Source: Lepidodermella squamata (taxonomy: Eukaryota > Gastrotricha). From it: a stretch of 64,000 bases of DNA. How positions within the stretch are numbered: the stretch's first letter is position 1; every line of letters begins with the position of its first letter. Position numbers and translations under genes: made by a program. Shown piece after piece: positions 12,401 through 22,804 of this stretch. The notes under the pieces are model-generated. The model did not search any database, had not been told where the DNA came from, and saw nothing but the letters and a program-made list of their open reading frames with translations. The stretch is from the NCBI GenBank assembly GCA_047495785.1, contig JBLDXI010000055.1:744001-808000 (forward strand), read 5' to 3'.

Positions 12401-13265
12401 AACGTTTTCAGCTTCATGCGAGCTTGAACTTCAAGATTTTCCCTACGACACTCAAACTTGTTATTTCTCGTTCTCACTGAACCGAGCGATTGACTTAGTG
12501 ACGTTTCAAGATCCGATATTTTTCGTCTCATTGAATGAGTCAAATTCGAGAAAGTGGAGTTATGAAGGATACACTTCGATTGTATCGAAACAGATCTACA
12601 ACGGAAAATTTACCAGCGCTGTTTACTACGTTATTACCGTCAAACGAAACCCAACCTATTACATATTGAACTTGGCCTTGCCTAGCGCTGTCTTGATATT
12701 AGTTCAAATCGGGTCTTTCCTGCTACCGCCGGAGATGCCTGATAGGCCTGCTTTCTCAATGGCAGTTTTACTGGCGATTGTCGTAGCTGAAGCGGGTGTT
12801 GCTAGCAATGTCCCAAAAACCGCGCAGCACATATTTCTGGCCGATTACATTGCCAGCCTGAGTTGGCTAAGCGCCGCTTGTACCGTTTATCAGCTGGCGA
12901 CTTGTTGCCATCAGCGCACGATTGACATGGACGTCGATGCTGTATTCGCCCCGCATCGGTATTTCCGCAACACGCTGTGCTTGATCCGCTTGTTTGATAT
13001 TGTGGTCGCTTTTCTGTTGTCGCTTGCTTTCATGGTTTTGCATGGATTTATGGCATACCTGGCATAACTTTTGACTCGTTGAAGTTGAGAGGAGTTTGTC
13101 GAACTAGTCGCTTCATATCGTTAGCTATTGGATTAATATACAGCTTTTTATTGGTTCATCAGCTCGTTCGAATTTCAATCTCTCCATGAGTAAATATTTC
13201 TAATTTAAAGCTCTGGTCGCATTTTGTAAAAGTAAATTTTATCCTCTGTAAGCCTATCGTTTCAC
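9315..13265 (+). repeat. Segmental duplication, copy 2
   Basis: Same-orientation counterpart of 1570-5605. It includes the complete LGIC-A' gene and 3' flank. The channel-coding part is nearly identical between copies, whereas the extracellular exons and introns differ much more. Confidence 0.85.
9481..13067 (+). CDS. LGIC-A': second Cys-loop channel subunit with two extra extracellular domains
   Basis: Same architecture and exon layout as LGIC-A: signal peptide from the ATG at 9481 (MLAACWWLAFSLTG), two ectodomain repeats (about 9575-10490 and 10525-11420), a Thr/Ser stalk (about 11420-11790) and a channel from about 11875 with the same 13-residue Cys-loop, M1-M4 and terminal HGFMAYLA. All exons can be joined in frame, so it looks functional. 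The second intron ends at the AG near 9573 (attagcag). The AG further downstream that copy 1 has (gctgtag) is gctgcgg here, which shows that the upstream acceptor is the one used. The channel part differs from LGIC-A at only about one residue in twenty; the first ectodomain repeat differs far more. The protein should act at the cell surface; ligand unknown. Confidence 0.88.
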
Positions 13266-13403
13266 TTATGAAATAATGGAGTGTTTATACAAATCAATTT
13301 GAAGGATACCGCGTGAAGTATATGATAAAATACCATTTATTTGAAGCTTACGATAAAAGCAGGAAATCGGCTAAATATACGGAGCTACCTGAGTGAAGAA
13401 CCC

Positions 13404-15038
13404 ATGAACAAAAATTTTAATAAAAAGGGCTATAGAAAACGATTCACAATGAATAAACTGGATTGGCTGCCCGGGTTCTTATTACTGACTACCAGTTGCT
13501 GTTCTGAGACCATACAAGACTCTCTGGGATGTTTCGACAAAGAGAAAAATAGATGTAAGTAATTTTCCCTGATCATATTTCTAAGATACACTTAACAACG
13601 CAGATATCACTGAGAACGACTTGACTGAGATCGTGTTTGTCGCTAATAGGACTAATCATTGGGAACGGCCAGTTCTTAACCCTATGAATCCAGTAGCTGT
13701 TCAATTTAAACTGGTTATTCGCGGGATAATTGATGTCGTGCGTGATTTCTTTGCGTTCGAATTGTCGAAATTAAGTTTTAATACTCTAGGACGAAAAATC
13801 CTCTTTGGTTCAATTAGGCGGCTATTTACACCTGGTAAAGCTGCATTATAAAATAGAAAGACATCCGAATATTTAAGATAATTCGACAGTTTTGGTACGA
13901 CGAAATCCATGTTTGGAAAAACGATGAAAAATTGTCCTGCATTGACCAAATTGTCATGCCTCATGGCTCAGAAACCGGTCTATGGATACCCGATATCGCC
14001 TTTTCGAACGGGTAATAATCGCAAGGTCATAATAATTAAGCTACAATTTTTTAATTAATTAGAGATTCTCATTTTGAATTGAGCAAATCTGACGCAGAAC
14101 ATCTTAGAATAAGCAGCGACGGTCTCACAGTGTTCTCACCTGGCGGTCTCATCAATTTTCGCTGTACTTTCGACATCAAGTTATTCCCATTTGATAAGCA
14201 GGTGGAACCGGAAACGCTATCATTATTTTACTTTACGTTCCATCTTATCTCATTTCAGACCTGCATACTGCAATTTGAGAGTTGGCGCTATCAAATCAGG
14301 TATCAAATATTTGTCAACACCAGCGCTTGGCTGGAGAACATGAAACAGCACGAGCAGTGGGAACTATTGGGCGTAACGGCAGAGGAAACAAACGCAACGT
14401 TTGCCGCGGGATCTTTTAGCCGAGTTGTGTTCCGTCTTGACATGCGTCGTAAAGCAGCTTATTACTCCCTATCAGTGATTCTTCCCAGCCTTTTAGTCGC
14501 CATTGTCGAATTAGCGACTTTCATTGTGCCCTTTGATATGGAGGTTCGGCTCGAAGTTTCGTTCACATCAATGCTGGCCTATTCCGTTTTTCAATCAATG
14601 ATTTTCGAATCGATGCCCCATAGCGCCGATAACCCGCCATTGTTGCTAATTTTCATCAACCTAATTACGATTTTCATCGCCGTCTCTATCTATGTCCAAG
14701 CTATTTGCCTATACTTTGTCTCGAAAGCTAAAACATGTAGAAGGGAGGGAAAGTTCAACGAATTGAAAACAAACCCAGCTCCGAGGAAGCTAATGGCACT
14801 CGCAAATATTTTGGCAGTGCTACTCCTGTTAAACCCTTTAGGACCCTTCGATCAACATCAGAACTACGTCTTGAAGGCGGCCCCGATTCAAAAGCTTGCA
14901 TCTTATAACAGCAAGACCTGGTTATTTTTGGCGCGAGTTCTAGATCGCCTGTCATTTTGTCTATTTTTCATCCTACTAACTCTAACTTCGGTCTGCTTTT
15001 TGGGAATAATCCCCGCAGTTTACGCCGCGCCTCGCTGA
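13404..15038 (+). CDS. LGIC-B: conventional Cys-loop ligand-gated channel subunit
   Basis: About 440 residues in six or so exons. The ATG at 13404 is in frame with one at 13449 that begins directly with a signal peptide (MNKLDWLPGFLLLTTSCCS); either could be used. The ligand-binding domain shows IIDVDEKS, GLWIPDIAFSNG (the W-x-P-D motif) and a 13-residue Cys-loop (C-TFDIKLFPFDKQT-C). The last Thr-Cys comes from the next exon across an intron at about 14202-14258 that happens to be open. M1 (AYYSLSVILPSLLVAIVELA), M2, M3 and M4 follow, and M4 lies just before the stop. The M3-M4 loop is longer than in LGIC-A. It lies 337 bp downstream of LGIC-A' on the same strand, so the subunits may be co-expressed or co-assemble (inference). 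There are no extra domains. Its duplicate is the pseudogene at 7415. Confidence 0.88.
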
Positions 15039-15048
15039 ATTAAATCAA

Positions 15049-15054
15049 TTTATT
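15049..15054 (-). terminator. Poly(A) signal AATAAA for TRIM-like gene 1
   Basis: AATAAA on the minus strand, about 75 nt past the minus-strand stop at 15127. It lies only about 10 nt past the LGIC-B stop on the other strand, so the two convergent transcripts should overlap. Confidence 0.5.
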
Positions 15055-15112
15055 TTATTCGAATAATTGTGTAGTATAAAAAAATTATGCCATCAACAAT
15101 GAATGTAAAGGA

Positions 15113-15118
15113 AATAAA
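15113..15118 (+). terminator. Poly(A) signal AATAAA for LGIC-B
   Basis: AATAAA 75 nt after the LGIC-B stop codon and just before the stop codon of the convergent TRIM-like gene 1. Confidence 0.5.
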
Positions 15119-15126
15119 TTGTTTGA

Positions 15127-17584
15127 TTAGTTAATATCGTCGCTAGCTGAGTTGCTCTTAGCTCTGCTGGTAGGAAACGAAGCGGTGACGATATCGCGTT
15201 CCAGGTCAAACATGGGCGAGGGAAGGCCAGGATCGGTGTACATAACAGCGCAGTAGGTTTTTCCATCGTTCAAACAACGGCCGGCTGCAACGCCAGCGAA
15301 CTCGCACAGGGTATTTCCGCCCGTTAGAACAGACACAGGAAAGCTGGCAACCTGATTCGGCGCCTTCTTGAAATCTTCAACTTTGAAAACCTAACAAAAA
15401 AATTAAAATGGATTTTGAATAATGCAAAGATCTCACGTACGTATAAGTGATCGTTGTGCTCGAGGATGGCTTTCTGGCGCCAATAGTACAACTTGGTCGC
15501 GTCGCTGATTCGAACAACCTGGCCATCAATCTGGCCATTGTAGGTCCAAAACACCGGTTTAAGCACCTTCGAATCGACTGAAACTCCGTCATTGACAGCC
15601 ATTATTGGATAGTGAGCAACGTGGCCGCGCGATGAGCAAACCAGATTGATAAGATTCACGCTTTCTGGGTCGTAGTTCGAATCATCGACGCCGTGAACAA
15701 ACGGCTCAGGGCACAGTTTCCAACGGAAGATTGGTTCAAGATTCGGATGACGACCAGCCTCGCCGCGAGTTGCTTCGGTCGAATACACGACCACGCGGTC
15801 GTTTTCAGTCGTGAACAGCCACCGCAGCTTCGAGCTAGCGACTAGACCACCCTTGAAACTGTCCTCAGCTGCGCCGATTGTAAGCAAAGTTGGCGCGACG
15901 TCTTGTGACGATGAGTTGCCAGGCATGAAATAGTAGATTCGCCGGCTCAGCTCGCCATCGTCCTCCGAGATACATTCAGCGCTAAAATAGACGACGCGAC
16001 CATTCGTGTCACTTGAAATGTGCTCGATGTCGAAACGGAATAGATCTCGCGGTGTCTTTATCGCAAACGATCTTTTCACCTGTTTAGCCGCATCAAAAAG
16101 CTAAACCGAAAACAGGATGTCAAAAAATTGGTCTTATATTGAGGTTTCTTACAGTTATTTTGTTTTCGTCGTGAAAAACAGCGAAAAGCGAGTGAACATG
16201 AAGAGTTGAAATTCGAATTTTTTGCTGAGTGAATGTCGGTTGTTGCCTTTGACTGTTAGAAGGCGAGGCGACATCAGTAGCGCTTGAACTTGGTGCCGCA
16301 TTTTCTTGCTTCGAACCTATCAGCCAATTTCTGGCAAATCCGAACAGCGACAGCCGACTCGAACTCTGCGTCTTTTGCTCTTCCAGCTTTTGTTGACGCT
16401 TGTCAGCCGTTGATCGGCCGTGATTCGCAACAGCGTTTTGAATTTGAGCCTCATTGATTTTGTTAGCACGTTTTGCCGATTTCGTCTGGGGCGTGCTTGA
16501 GACATTGTTATTGACCTTCAACTCACCGAGTTCGATGCTCTCGAGCTGGGTAACGAGCTGCCTTAAAATTGGCACTTCTTCAAAACGAAGGAATGGAGAA
16601 TCCAGAAAGTGCAAGCACTTCTGAATCTCGCTGATCTGTAGGTAAAAAATCAGAATTATTTCATCTTATTGGGAATTTGTAATTACCGCTTGATTGTAGT
16701 GAACTGAATCGATGTATAGCGCTGCGACTTCGTCCAAATCTTGGTTGAAAATTGAATCCGCCAAAAGGGATTGTTTACGCCTTTCGAGCTGAGCCGCGTC
16801 GGGTAGGTTCGAAAATTTCGCCAATTTGCCCCGCAGATTACTCGATTGCTCCTCGGCAAATTGAGACGACGTAGCCTTAATGGCTGACATTTTAGCCCTT
16901 ACAGAATTCAGAGCGCGCTGCATTGAATTTGAAATCGATTCGAGTTGCGCTTCGATGACCAATAAATCGCGCTGAATGGCATTTCCGATTGTTGTACTCA
17001 TGTCTTTCACACAAGTGTCCAATTTCAACTCAGATGGCTGCTTGGGAAAATTAACTACGAAAATTGAGTTTCAGTCATCAAACTAACCTGAGTATTCAGC
17101 TGTAGAATTTCGTTTTTGATGCGTTCCATGTGATGAAACTTGCAGGAATAACAGAAATCCTTATCGCAGTGTCGACAACGCTTCCTTTGTTCGGGCATGA
17201 ACAGGGAGTGAATGCATACATCCGCCATTTCAGCGCTGTTCGAGTCGAGTTGAAACTGTTTCGACAGCTGGTTTTGCAGCCGCATTTTCTCAACAATGCC
17301 CTGGGCCACCAAATTTGTTTGGAAAGCTTTCAGCCCGCCAGGTCCGACGTGGCTGAGTGCTCGGCATAGCGGGCAGCGAATTGAGTTCGCGTAGCCAACT
17401 TCGCATGGCAAGTGTTCCAGGCAGCCCTGGCAGAAATTATGCGGACACCCTGGTAGAATTTTTGGAGTTTCGAATAAGTTAAGGCAGATCGGACATGTTA
17501 CATCCTGAAAGCAAATTTCAGTCCAGGTTCTTTTAACATGAAATGACTTACCGATAACATATTATAAGAAGCATTCGCAGCCAT
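15127..17584 (-). CDS. TRIM-like gene 1 (RING, B-box-like, coiled coil, beta-propeller-like)
   Basis: Multi-exon gene of roughly 700 codons. The ATG at 17584 starts a short first exon (MAANASYNMLS), then an intron lies just before the RING finger (DVTCPICLNLF, CPHNFCQGCL, CPLC), as in most of its paralogues. A conserved FQTNLVAQGIVEKM segment and a variant B-box follow (C-x-H, CRHC, FCYSC, then H). Next come a Gln/Glu-rich helical region and a basic, Ser-rich linker. The last two exons (about 16083-15127) form an NHL/WD-like propeller beginning at LFAVFHDENKITV and containing LRWLFTTENDRVVVY. The family norm is an E3 ubiquitin ligase whose propeller binds substrate or RNA; that role here is inference. 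The gene is convergent with LGIC-B, with 88 bp between stop codons. Confidence 0.82.
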
Positions 17585-18405
17585 TTTTCGCGATCGAAAA
17601 TTGTTTGAACCAATGTAAAGTTCTTCTTAATAAAGGCTCGCCATAAAGTTAATTTCAAGGCATGTGCATTCGTTTGTAACCATGCTGATCAAATAGAAGC
17701 TGAACTTGGCCAGCAGCTGTATACCATTGTTTACAAGACATGGTCGACTGCTTGCAAACTTGGCTCGCCTATATCGGCTTCAACTTCGATCATGTGCTGG
17801 AAATTTGTAAGCCAATGGCAGGGAATGAATAAAAGACCAAGAATAAACAAAACTAACTCTAAAACAGTTTTGAAAAAATCTTTTATTTTTCTTTCCCTAT
17901 CTCGAGAGAGAGAAAATTGGGGAGCAAGAATTCGAAAACCCCATATTTTTATCATTAATGGTTACGGAGAAATTTCAGTGTCAAGTTGGTCACGTGACCT
18001 TACCTACTGATGTCACACCTGAGCGGTTATCTCGAGAACGGTGAAAGCTAGGAAACCGCTCCAAAAGAATATGTCCATCCGCGTGATGAGAAATACCTAG
18101 AAATACATTCTATCTGGCTGCAGGTGATTCTTCGTGCAAAATCGATTTTGGTGAGAGTCCCAAAATAGAGGTCCTATCTCATCATCCTAGCTCAACCAAG
18201 CCGACGAGACACTGGTCATTTATTCGTTTTCACTTTATTTATACGATTTCCCAGCGCGGAGATATGCCTTTTAGACACCATGGGGTTGTAGTCACCCTTT
18301 CTTGTCCCTGTCAACAAGACCAGTTGAGAAATCTATTGCCCTGACCCTGATGTCAAACAAAATCGAAATAACGCAAAGATGAAAAGCTTCAGCTTGAGTT
18401 TTATT
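17585..18405. other. Intergenic, no gene seen
   Basis: About 820 bp between the 5' end of TRIM-like gene 1 and the 3' end of the reductase gene. Only short, motif-free open frames. It presumably contains the TRIM-like gene 1 promoter, but I recognise no element. Confidence 0.5.
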
Positions 18406-19456
18406 TTAGTTTTCGAACCTAGCAAAATCTTTGTCACTCGAGTTAATTTTAGGGCTCGATAAATCAGGTCCTCGATACAGCGGAACCAGCCGCGATGGGT
18501 TGAACTTCGCCATGCTTCGATAAGCACCCTGGCAAATCTGCTCCATATCGATTGTTTGCGATATTCCTGGCAGCTGGAACACCTTCCTCAGCCAACGCTT
18601 CGTGTTCGGGTAATCACTATCGTTGCGCAGAGATTTCAAATTCAATTTGCAGAGATATTCGTAAATAACAGGCAAGCGTAGTAAGAAAGGGAATGTTTCG
18701 ACATCAGCCGCTGTTATCACATCACCGGCAAGAAAGGCCCGTTTAGCTAACAAAGCTTCTACTCGGTCGAGTGATTTGAAGAACAACTTAGCATTGGTCT
18801 CAAATTCGTCTTGAGTCTTCGAATAACCGGTGCGATACATGCCGTAAGTCAGTTCTTCCCTGAGCCAGGGCAGCACACTGTCGATTTCTCCAATCAAATT
18901 TTTCGGATATAAATCAACACTCTTCGGGCCGAGAAATTTGTTGAAAACGTGGTTGAAATTGTGAACCAGATCAGCCGATTCGTTGTTGACCATTGTTCGA
19001 GACTTTGTGTCGAACAAAGCCGGAACAGTGACCCGGCCGTCGTAGCCAGGTTGACTGAGCTGGTACAGTTCGCTGAGAAGCTTAGCATTGATAACAGGGT
19101 CGACGCCAAGCTGCGGGTCGAATCGCCATCCGGTTGGCGGGTGCTCAATAACCGAATGAACCGTGACAACTTTGATGACTTTATCCAGCTTTTTCAACGC
19201 TACAGTCAGCAAAACCCGATGAGCCTAAGGTTCAAGTAGAAGATGAAGATGAAACGTTTTCTGAGTTGATGAATTTACTTACAAATGGGCACATTTGAGC
19301 AATGTAGAGGACATATCGATTTGGCTCTGGCTTGTAAATAGCATGATCCGCTGAAATGACATGGCGAAAAAGCCCCGGTGATCCAACTTTGCTTTTGTTG
19401 GCAACTTGGTTCCGGCACGCAAGAACTGTGCACAAGAACTTTGGAAATACGTTCAT
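18406..19456 (-). CDS. Glutathionyl-hydroquinone reductase (Xi-class glutathione transferase, ECM4/YqjG family)
   Basis: Two exons, about 330 residues, ATG at 19456. The exon junction rebuilds YVLYIAQMCPF-AHR, the family active site (usually CPWAHR) with its catalytic Cys. Other family marks are GSPGLFRHVIS near the N-terminus, GWRFDPQLGVDP, the very characteristic RVTVPALFD and MVNNESADLVHNFN, then EIDSVLPWL, GMYRTGYSKTQ, the helical domain AADVETFPFLLRLPVIY and the C-terminal NPSRLVPLYRGPDL. These enzymes reduce glutathionyl-(hydro)quinones, releasing GSSG. The first 25 residues precede the conserved fold and might be a targeting sequence. The family is common in bacteria, fungi and plants but patchy in animals, so transfer followed by intron gain, or loss elsewhere, is possible. 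Confidence 0.88.
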
Positions 19457-20866
19457 TTTTTTTATAATAATCTTTTTTATGAATGAGTGGTGACAATTAT
19501 TTGTTCACATCAAAATTACGCGTCGCACGTGACAACGCCTTTAATTGCACGTGTTTTTGCCAAGCTGATGACGCCATTGCAAAGATAAGATAAACATGCG
19601 CTGTCGTAGTTCACATCTGAATTAGCTATAGGTACCTAAGCATAATTTAACAGAAAGACGGACAGAAAGAAAGCTCACATGCGCCATGGCTGCAAGATGA
19701 TCTGCTGTTTCACAGCGGCTTGGTAAAAACACAGCGTGTCCCGTAAGTAACGCAAGCATGGAAAATCCACGGAAAAGGGTTCAGAAACTCCAAGGGTTCA
19801 GAAAATGAGAGACGAACACAGCTCATGGACAGAAAAAATTTAGAAATATTCATAAAATGACGAAAAATAATAACCAAGTATGTCAATTGTTAATGGAATT
19901 AAAAAAGTCAGGAGAAATTGGTTCCAACCGGGTAAAATACCGCAAATTACCGAACCAGTTACCATCGGGGTTTTCCGGGTCATCTCCGGTAACTTTTATT
20001 TCTTCGGTTAGATGAAAGATAAAGATAGACGGTGGAATATTCTCTCGGCAGGTTTAATTTGACAAAAATATAGTTCATTAGCTAAATAAAGCTTAAATTG
20101 GTGATGGCATCGAAAACGATGCTGGTTCCAGTTAGCTCAATTTCATTTCGATACTTGTAACAATGCGTTACAATGCGAGGTCACAATATGACTGCAATAT
20201 GACTACCATGACCTAATTGTGTAGTGGTCTCGCCCCATGTGCATTATTTTCTTTCATTTATAATTTTATCAGTTTTTTGTCGTTATGTTGTTGGGGCCCA
20301 AGTCCGAAGCGTAATGCCAGGTAATGTTTTACTTTTTGATGCCACTTGGAGACACCGGGCAGGCGTGCTATTACATGAAACAGCAAGAATGACAAGGCTT
20401 GCTCACTACGTTGTTTTGCGCTCGCACGGGCCGTTAAAATCAAGGTAAAATGGGAGAATTAGGCAGAATGGGTATGTATATCAAATCAAGTGCCAACATT
20501 TTGCGTTCGGCATTTCGGTAAAAAAGCCGAAAATTGTGCTTAATTTGGCATTTTGCTCTCAATATTTTTACCATCGTACCGGTGTTATAAATAACTTCAT
20601 TCTAAAAATAACCGGCATATTAGTCAGTGAACACACTGTATATCGGTAGGCAACGTTAAAGTCGCGGTCAAGTGAGACATTGCCTAGGGTTATTTTTAGT
20701 TTAAAAAAAACGCTTCGTATGATAATGGCAAATAACATAAGCATTTATTGTTCGCGATATGAGTTGTAGGCGTAGTAAATGGCAATATATATACAGCTGC
20801 TCTTGATATTCGAAGTTACGTCATTGCACCTCGCCTCCTCTAGCCTGAAAATGACTGAGGCTATAG
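19457..20866. other. Intergenic between divergent genes, no gene seen
   Basis: About 1.4 kb separating the 5' ends of the reductase (minus) and the trehalose-phosphate synthase (plus), so both promoters should lie here. A TATATATA stretch lies about 80 bp before the synthase ATG (around 20785-20795). No open frame (the longest is about 74 codons at 20224) shows a family motif. Confidence 0.5.
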
Positions 20867-22699
20867 ATGCAGTCGATTATGATGTTACCGAACCTTTTAT
20901 TTATTCTAAATTCGATTATCCTTCACGCCTATACGGCAAATGGGGATAGCATCTCCAAGTCCAAGGTCATAATTGTCTCGAACCGCCTACCTTTCACCTT
21001 TCACGATCAACGGAACTTCACGGCAAGTTCTGGCGGGCTTGTGTCTGCTCTAAGTGGGGCTAGAAAATTCGTTAACTTCAAATCATGGATTGGATGGCCA
21101 GGTGAGCATGAGTTGAAATTTTTTATGGTAACGATGTGTCTTTAAATCAAGGAATTGAACTGCGAGCAGGGCTTGAAGATCTTACGATAGGCAACATGAC
21201 GTTCGGACCTGTTAATTTGGACGATGAAACAGCTCATTTGTACTACAACGGCTTTGCCAATAGTGTTTTGTGGCCAAGCCTTCATTCAATGTCTGAAAAG
21301 GTCGACTACAAACCCTCTGTCCAATGGGACGCTTACGTAAGGGCGAACCGAGCTTTTGCTCAGAAAATCGCTGTAACAATAAGCAGTGGCGACTTGGTGT
21401 GGATTCACGACTACCATTTGATGCTTGTCCCAAAATTATTGAAGGATCTGGTTCCTTCATGGTTGAATTACAGGGTGGGATTTTTCTTTCATACCCCGTT
21501 TCCTGACCATAAATACTTCAGGTAAAGCCTCTCGTGGGAACTATTGAATAGTCATATGAGTTCATTTTAGAACGATTCCTCAATGGCAGCAATTGATCAA
21601 AGGAGTGACTCATAGCGATTTAATAGGCTTTCAAACCGAAGAGAATCTCAGTAACTTCTTGAGAACTTGCAACACGCTTTGGGGCGAAAGATTCAGGCTG
21701 CAAAAGGATGGGTTTGTATCCGCATCTCGGCGATATTTCAAGGTCACATCAGCCCCAATTGGAATTGACGTAGAAAAATTCTTCAAAATTAAGGAAACAC
21801 CGGCTAACAGGAATTCGGTGGGAGAGATTAGGAAGCAGTATTCAAGAACGCGAATTGTGCTGAGTGTTGACCGAATGGACTACATCAAAGGCATACCAAA
21901 TCGACTACAAGCGATTGATCAGCTTTTCACTAGATACCCGTCATACATCGGTAAAATTGTCTTCGTTCAAGTTCTAGTGCCGTCACGGCAAGAAGCAGCT
22001 GGCTACCGAGATCTTGCTGAATCAATACAGAAATTTACTACGCGCATAAACGACAAATTTCGCTCCCTGAATTATACGCCAGTTGAAACTATCAGCAAGT
22101 CTCTGGATCTCGAAGCTTTGATCTCATGGTACGGTGCAGCAGATTTATGTTTGATCACATCAGTTAGGGATGGTATGAATTTGGTGAGTGAATTTGTTCA
22201 AAATTCAAAAATTTAATTGTATTTTATTTGCGTTAGGTTGCGTTTGAGTACGTAGCTAGTCAATTGGACGGTAAAGGCGTCTTAGTACTCAGCAATAACA
22301 CTGGCGCCGCCCGTTACTTGGAAGGTAGGATATTTAAAAAATTAAACGGCAATATTTAGAGCGTTCTTTTGTTAGGATCGATTATCTTTGACCCGTCCAA
22401 AATTGAAAATATTGTGAAGTCAATAATCAATGGTCTCAACCAAAGCCAAGCTGCTAGCAAAGCTAGTTTTTGTAACCTGAATCGATTTGTTTCTAATCAA
22501 ACATCGATGAAATGGGCCAAGGACTTTCTAGGAGAGCTCGAGGTAAAACACTCAAATAATTTTAAGGCACCCATTAAATGTTTCCCTATTAAAGAAAATG
22601 CATAGTACAGGCGGCTTTAGTCTTGATTGGAGCTTCTTTTTCGGCGCTGTGATAGGATCGGTTATCTTCCTGGTCGCAACTCGCCGCAATAAAGTTTAA
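20867..22699 (+). CDS. Trehalose-6-phosphate synthase with signal peptide and C-terminal membrane anchor (GT20)
   Basis: Six exons, about 525 residues. It makes trehalose-6-phosphate from UDP-glucose and glucose-6-phosphate in known relatives. GT20 landmarks are all present: VSNRLPFTF, GGLVSAL, WIGWPG, LWPSLHS, VWIHDYHLMLVPKLL, GFFFHTPFP, SDLIGFQT, APIGIDVEKF, the active-site RMDYIKGIPNRL, VQVLVPSR, SVRDGMNLV and GVLVLSNNTGAAR. There is no trehalose-phosphatase domain, which many animal enzymes carry fused. The ATG at 20867 opens a hydrophobic leader (MLPNLLFILNSIILHAYTANG). Splicing a 52-nt intron near 22543-22594 joins the catalytic end to an exon coding WSFFFGAVIGSVIFLVA followed by TRRNKV and the stop. 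This predicts a type I membrane protein with a lumenal or extracellular catalytic domain. The alternative reading through that intron ends at ENA without the anchor. Confidence 0.9.
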
Positions 22700-22783
22700 G
22701 TTAGAATATTTCGCGACATCTCATTTTTCCATACACTGATTATCTCAGCATATTACATTGTTAACATTTGGAGAAACAGCTAT

Positions 22784-22789
22784 TTTATT
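22784..22789 (-). terminator. Poly(A) signal AATAAA for the flavin monooxygenase
   Basis: Minus-strand AATAAA about 20 nt past the monooxygenase stop codon, within the 105-bp gap between convergent genes. Confidence 0.45.
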
Positions 22790-22794
22790 ATTCA

Positions 22795-22800
22795 AATAAA
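22795..22800 (+). terminator. Poly(A) signal AATAAA for the trehalose-phosphate synthase
   Basis: Plus-strand AATAAA about 95 nt after the synthase stop, immediately before the convergent monooxygenase stop at 22805. The two 3' ends must overlap. Confidence 0.5.
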
Positions 22801-22804
22801 TTAT

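Noticed and set aside
20224-20448. 74-codon plus-strand open frame upstream of the trehalose-phosphate synthase
   Set aside because: No conserved feature and no splice link to the synthase exons.
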